A DNA stretch of 64,000 nucleotides from assembly GCA_050249415.1 (NCBI GenBank), contig JBFWQO010000010.1, forward strand, positions 130,014 to 194,013, read 5' to 3'. Position 1 is the first letter of the stretch. Every line of letters starts with the position of its first letter. The translations under genes were made by a program, and so were the position numbers. Shown piece by piece: positions 60,132-64,000 of the stretch. The DNA is from CADEFQ01 sp050249415. Its GTDB lineage: Bacteria > Pseudomonadota > Gammaproteobacteria > Steroidobacterales > Steroidobacteraceae. A model generated the notes under the pieces. The model worked only from the letters and a program-made list of their open reading frames with translations, was not told the DNA's origin and did not search any database.

Positions 60132-61010
60132 CTACGCCAGCGCGCGCTCGAGCAGCGCCAGCAGCCTTCCCCATGCCTTTTCCGCTTGATCGTGGTCGTA
60201 CACTCGCGCGTCGGGCGGGCACCAGCCGTGCTTCGTGCCGGCGTACACCTCGATCTCGGCGGGCAGGCCCGCATCGACGAAGGCCTTGCGCACGACATCT
60301 TTCGCCTCCGGGTGGCGCTGATCGTCGTTCTCCGCGATCGCGATCAGGTACTGCGCCTTCATCTTCGGCACGAGCAGGTGCGGACTGTCGGGCTTGTCGG
60401 TCACGAGCCCTCCGCCGTGGAATGAGGCGCCCGCTCCGATGCGATCGGGCATCGCGGCCGCGGTGCGCATCGTGAGCGGCCCGCCCATGCAGTAGCCGGT
60501 GGTGCCCACCTTGCGGGCCTTGTCTACGGCCGCCTGCGCATCGAGCCAGTCCACGAACGCGTGGGCATCGACCGCGGCGGTCGTGGCGGACAACGAGGCG
60601 GACAAGGCCATCAGCGCCGCCCGGGTCGGCGGGTCGTTGAAGTCGGGGTTCTCGGGGGACGTGGGCGCATGCTGCTTGCGATAGAACGGATTGACGACGA
60701 GGACCGCATAGCCGGACTCGGCGAGCCGCCGGCCCATCTGCCGGAACGCGGGGCGCAGCCCGAAGATATCGGGCCACACGAGTACGCCAGGATGCGTGCC
60801 CTTTGCGGGGTGCACGAAATACGCGTCCGCCGTGCCATCGGGTGTCTTCACCTCGACTTCGGATTCCGTCACGTCGGCAGCGCCGGCGAACGACGGCAAC
60901 GCCGACAGCACGCCGGCCCCGAGCGTCAGCGCGCCGAAGTGCCGTCGCGACAGCTCCCTGCCCTTGAGCTGGTACTCGACCATATCGTCGAATGAGTCGT
61001 TGTCGCACAT
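60132..61010 (-). CDS. Dienelactone hydrolase family protein, Tat-exported
   Basis: The 292-residue alpha/beta hydrolase has the nucleophile elbow GYCMGGP with cysteine as nucleophile, an acidic residue in IAENDDQRHPE, and the catalytic histidine in TKHGWCPP, the triad of dienelactone hydrolases. Residues 15-45 (ELSRRHFGALTLGAGVLSAL PSFAGA) form a twin-arginine signal, so it probably acts in the periplasm. The ATG at 61010 is the first that keeps the signal near the N-terminus. Substrate is unknown. Confidence 0.85.
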   Translation of the reverse strand: MCDNDSFDDMVEYQLKGRELSRRHFGALTLGAGVLSALPSFAGAADVTESEVEVKTPDGTADAYFVHPAKGTHPGVLVWPDIFGLRPAFRQMGRRLAESGYAVLVVNPFYRKQHAPTSPENPDFNDPPTRAALMALSASLSATTAAVDAHAFVDWLDAQAAVDKARKVGTTGYCMGGPLTMRTAAAMPDRIGAGASFHGGGLVTDKPDSPHLLVPKMKAQYLIAIAENDDQRHPEAKDVVRKAFVDAGLPAEIEVYAGTKHGWCPPDARVYDHDQAEKAWGRLLALLERALA

Positions 61011-61113
61011 CGCTGCTCTCCACCCGGAGACGGGAAAGGCGCGATGTTGCGCCGTCGGACCACGGCATCGCAAGTCGGATGTGCCCGTGCTCCACACGCA
61101 GGCGGTACCACGC

Positions 61114-62889
61114 TCAAGCGCGCACGATCACCGCCGTATCGATCAGGAGGCCCTCGAGGCTGTACCAGCGAACCTGGTCGCCCTCGACGATGACGTGCAT
61201 CGCGAGACTCTCGCCATAGGCCCAACTGTGCCACTGCCGGATCCAGCGATTGCCCTCGACGCGCCAGGTGCCCGTGTCGCGTTCCTCGTCGTGGTAACCC
61301 ACGCGGCCGGCGAGCGTACCGTCGCGCCGGACCTCGAGCGTGCACGGCTCGCCCCACACCGTGTTATAGAGGAGTGCCTTGCCGCCGAGCGCACGCCGCA
61401 GCGCCGCGCCCCGCAGCGGTGCCGCGGCCTCGTCTTCGAGCCGGCGCGAGCCGAGCGCCGGGTCGCGCGTGAAGAGGCGCGCGAGCCGGTGCACGCCTTC
61501 GCGGATGCGTTCCTTCGGCACGCCCGTCACACCCATGGCGAGGAGCTGCGGATCGCCCTCGCCGCCGGGCTCGATCAACACGCCCTGCGCCGTCGCCGCC
61601 CGCGCGAGCGCGAGCGCATTCATGCCGGCGGGACCACGCACCCAGTGCGCGCTCGATCGCGCGTAGACGCCGATCTGTACGAACTTGTGCAGGTAGTGGT
61701 TCAGCGCATCACGCAGCTCCGTGCGTCGCGCGAGCAGGATCGCCCCGCTGCGCTTGAGCGCCGCGCCATAGTGGCCGAGTGCGAGGAAATGCGACCAGGC
61801 ACGCTGCAGGCCCGGCGCAAACCCGGCACCGATCGCGCGCCGCGCCGCGCGTACGCGCTCGATGACCGCCGCGTCCCCCTGGATGAATGCCGGCGGCGCA
61901 CCCATCGCGGCGGCGGGCGCCAGCGAACCGACGAACAGGACCCGCCCCATGCCGTCGATCGAGCGCAGGGACGGCAGATCGCCCGCCGCCTCGCGCAATT
62001 CGATCGGCGGCGTGCTCTCGACGATCCACGCGTCCGCATCCTGCGCGGCGGCGAGCCATGCGCGACCCCGCGCCGCACTCATTGCATTGCCCTGCCTCAC
62101 CCGCCGCGAACCGAGCACGATCACGCTGCGTGCCGGCAACGCGTCCGGCACGATGGGGCCCTGCCTGTCGCGCTCGAGCATGAGGGTGGGTGCGCTGCGT
62201 GCGGCGAGCCGGCGGCGCGTATCGGCATCGCCCTGGTCGTCCATCACCAGCGTCGTGCCGCGATCGACCAGCGCTTCCGTCGCGAGATAGAGCGCCTGCC
62301 GGTGCGACGGCACGGCCAGTACCTCGTCCGGGTCCGTTTCGATATCCCAGGCAGGCAACGCCTTGGTGCGCAATTCGTCGAGCAGCGCGGGGTCGTCGCT
62401 TTCGCCACCAACCTGCGCGTGGCGCAGCAACTCCTGCTTGCCGAATGCGTAGCGCAGCGCCTCGCGCCATTCGCCGAGCGGCAGCAGGGAAGGCTCGATG
62501 CAGCCGTCGAGGAAGGGATACGGATACTGGTGCCAGTTCGGCGGGCGGCGGAATTCGTCGAAGTCCGCATCGATGGCCGGATTCCGCAGGCGGTGCGGGC
62601 GGCGCGTGGTGGTGGCCACCCGGCCGGCGCCGGCGACATCGGTCACGTACACCCCGCTGCGCGCGCGGCTCGCGAGATAACCGTCGGCGAGCAGCGAGTC
62701 GTAGACGAGAGCCACCGTATTGCGGGAAACCGCCAGGTCGCCGGCGAGCCGGCGCGAGGACGGCAAGCGGCTGCCGGGCGGCAATACGCCGCTCTCCATC
62801 GCGTGCACGAGCCTCCGTCGCAGCTGGTGCTGCAGCGTGGTCGTGCTCGCGGCATCGAGAACGATGCCCAGTTCTATTCCCGTTCTCAT
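61114..62889 (-). CDS. MocR-like regulator with degenerate aminotransferase and extra C-terminal domain
   Basis: The 591-residue protein has an intact GntR winged helix (LQHQLRRRLVHAMESGVLPP GSRLPSSRRLAGDLAVSRNT) and a fold-type I aminotransferase-like domain. Where MocR proteins carry the PLP lysine (usually FSK), this one reads LFVGSLAPAAAMG, so no lysine is present. The usual D-x-Y before it is also missing (DADAWIVEST). The last 100 residues (LYNTVWGEPCTLEVRRDGTL, GTWRVEGNRWIRQWHSWAYG) form an additional small domain that I do not recognise. It diverges from a nitrilase gene, its likely target. Confidence 0.78.
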   Translation of the reverse strand: MRTGIELGIVLDAASTTTLQHQLRRRLVHAMESGVLPPGSRLPSSRRLAGDLAVSRNTVALVYDSLLADGYLASRARSGVYVTDVAGAGRVATTTRRPHRLRNPAIDADFDEFRRPPNWHQYPYPFLDGCIEPSLLPLGEWREALRYAFGKQELLRHAQVGGESDDPALLDELRTKALPAWDIETDPDEVLAVPSHRQALYLATEALVDRGTTLVMDDQGDADTRRRLAARSAPTLMLERDRQGPIVPDALPARSVIVLGSRRVRQGNAMSAARGRAWLAAAQDADAWIVESTPPIELREAAGDLPSLRSIDGMGRVLFVGSLAPAAAMGAPPAFIQGDAAVIERVRAARRAIGAGFAPGLQRAWSHFLALGHYGAALKRSGAILLARRTELRDALNHYLHKFVQIGVYARSSAHWVRGPAGMNALALARAATAQGVLIEPGGEGDPQLLAMGVTGVPKERIREGVHRLARLFTRDPALGSRRLEDEAAAPLRGAALRRALGGKALLYNTVWGEPCTLEVRRDGTLAGRVGYHDEERDTGTWRVEGNRWIRQWHSWAYGESLAMHVIVEGDQVRWYSLEGLLIDTAVIVRA

Positions 62890-62999
62890 CGGCTCGCGCT
62901 TCTGGCCCCATCGCCGCCACAATTCTGGACCTAACCGTATCGGGCGCGTGCTGTCAACGTCCCTCCCGGCCATCGACGGCGGACACACGTGGGGTCGCA

Positions 63000-63866
63000 T
63001 TGAGCCGATTTGCCATTGCCGGGCTGCAACTCGACCTGCCCCGGGCCGACAATCTCGACCGCTTCGATCGCGAGATCGACTCGACACGCAAGCGCTTTCC
63101 CTGGGTGCAGATGGTGGTGATCGGCGAACTCGGCGTGTTCGGGCCGGATCCCGCCCTTGCACAACCGTTGCCGGGTCCCGCCGAAGAGCGCTTCCGTGCG
63201 GCCGCGGCGCGCAACAGGCTGTGGCTCATCCCCGGTTCGTTGTTCGAGCGGCGCGACGGCAAGGTCTACAACACGACGCCGGTGATCGACCCGACCGGCC
63301 ATGTCGTGGCGCGCTACCGCAAGATGTTCCCGTTCTATCCCTACGAGAAGGGCGTGACGCCGGGCAGCGAATTCGTCGTCTTCGATGTGCCGGGCGTCGC
63401 ACGCTTCGGCGTATCGATCTGCTACGACATGTGGTTCCCGGAGACGACCCGCACGCTCGCCTGGCTCGGCGCCGAGGTGATCCTGCACCCGACGATGACG
63501 AACACGATCGATCGCGACGTCGAACTCGCGATTGCGCGCGCGAACGCCGCGGTGAACCAGTGCTGGTTCGTCGACATCAATGTCGCGGGCGATCTCGGCT
63601 TCGGCCGCTCCGCGATCTTCGGACCGGGCGGCGAGGTCGTCTATGAAGCCGGCAGTGGCCGCGAAATCCTGACAGCCGACCTCGACATCGGGCACGTGCG
63701 TGCCACACGCCGGCGCGGCTGGCACGGCCTCACGCAAACGCTCAAGAGTTTCCGTGACAGCAAGGTGCGGTTTCCGCCGTACCTCGAAGGTCACGACCAG
63801 TCCGAAGCACTGCGGGCGCTCGGTGTGCTCGCGATGCCGGACCAGAACGACGCAAAGACCGGATAA
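63000..63866 (+). CDS. Nitrilase-superfamily carbon-nitrogen hydrolase
   Basis: A 288-residue enzyme with the complete Glu-Lys-Cys triad: E in VIGELGVFGPD, K in RYRKMFPFYPYEKG, C in GVSICYDMWFPE. The substrate cannot be told; aliphatic amidase and carbamoylase branches are both possible. No ATG or GTG lies near the conserved N-terminus SRFAIAGLQLDL, so the TTG at 63000 is chosen, with GTGGGG 5 bases before it. It diverges from the MocR-like regulator across 110 bases. Confidence 0.85.
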   Translation: MSRFAIAGLQLDLPRADNLDRFDREIDSTRKRFPWVQMVVIGELGVFGPDPALAQPLPGPAEERFRAAAARNRLWLIPGSLFERRDGKVYNTTPVIDPTGHVVARYRKMFPFYPYEKGVTPGSEFVVFDVPGVARFGVSICYDMWFPETTRTLAWLGAEVILHPTMTNTIDRDVELAIARANAAVNQCWFVDINVAGDLGFGRSAIFGPGGEVVYEAGSGREILTADLDIGHVRATRRRGWHGLTQTLKSFRDSKVRFPPYLEGHDQSEALRALGVLAMPDQNDAKTG

Positions 63867-63920
63867 CCGACCACTCTCAACAAACAAAGTGTAAGTGACT
63901 GAACGATTGAGCTGTGCTCT

Positions 63921-64000
63921 TCACGCCGGGGTCTCCGCGGGGGTGAGTGTGAAGCCCATGGCCCGTGCCTTTCGCTTGAGGTGGAAGAGCACGCGTTCGC
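63921..64000 (-). CDS. 3' end of an unidentified gene, possibly a transposase
   Basis: The last bases read leftward as ERVLFHLKRKARAMGFTLTP AETPA followed by a stop at 63921. A basic, helical C-terminus of this kind is seen in some transposases, but 25 residues are too few to decide. The 54 bases between the nitrilase and this gene show nothing recognisable. Confidence 0.35.
   Translation of the reverse strand, partial: ERVLFHLKRKARAMGFTLTPAETPA

Noticed and set aside
1..64000. CRISPR arrays or rRNA genes
   Set aside because: No regularly spaced direct repeats and no rRNA-like sequence were seen on either strand.

Overview
The window is about 64 kb of GC-rich DNA from a flagellated gammaproteobacterium. 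The flagellar gene order, with flhF, fleN, fliA, motC/motD, fleQ/fleR-type activators and a PilZ gene, matches the polar-flagellum clusters of Pseudomonas and Xanthomonas relatives. I cannot name the genus. Nearly all gene junctions are short NTGA overlaps (ATGA, GTGA, TGATG), so expression is heavily coupled by translation.

Positions 1-10,400 hold sulfur and tetrapyrrole metabolism. A partial TauE/SafE-type permease diverges from a tight operon, cysJ-cysI-cysH-hemC-like-hemB-hemA(ALAS)-cysG. CysH makes sulfite from PAPS and CysJI reduces it to sulfide with a siroheme enzyme. The rest of the operon appears to run from glycine and succinyl-CoA through ALA, porphobilinogen and uroporphyrinogen III to siroheme. 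A C4-type ALA synthase and a HemC homolog without the cofactor cysteine, carrying a long C-terminal extension, make this the most unusual system in the window. An orphan ribbon-helix-helix antitoxin-like gene and a lipoprotein follow.

Positions 11,600-50,700 are one continuous flagellar locus. Reading against the coordinates it runs flgBCDEFGHIJKL, fliC, fliD, flaG, fliS, PilZ, fleQ-like, fleR-like, fliEFGHIJK, fliLMNOPQR, flhBA, flhF, fleN, fliA, motC, motD, DUF2802 and two HDOD genes. flgA, flgM and flgN diverge from flgB. Five sigma-54-type and two sigma-28-type promoters can be read, plus a CRP-type site upstream of fliC. The chemotaxis genes that relatives carry between fliA and motC and after motD are absent. 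Both sigma-54 activators lack N-terminal regulatory domains.

Positions 51,268-60,028 are an integrative, probably mobilizable element in the 3' end of a tRNA-Met gene. It has an imperfect att duplication, a tyrosine integrase, an AlpA regulator, a relaxase and a GHKL-ATPase operon. A DNA methyltransferase gene and the last gene of that operon are both cut short at a tail-to-tail deletion scar. The element also carries a PIN/ImmA toxin-antitoxin-type pair. An older, frameshifted integrase remnant lies just outside it. Positions 60,132-63,866 hold a Tat-exported dienelactone hydrolase family protein, a MocR-like regulator with a degenerate aminotransferase domain and an extra C-terminal domain, and a divergent nitrilase-family hydrolase. 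The last 80 bases are the 3' end of an unidentified gene.
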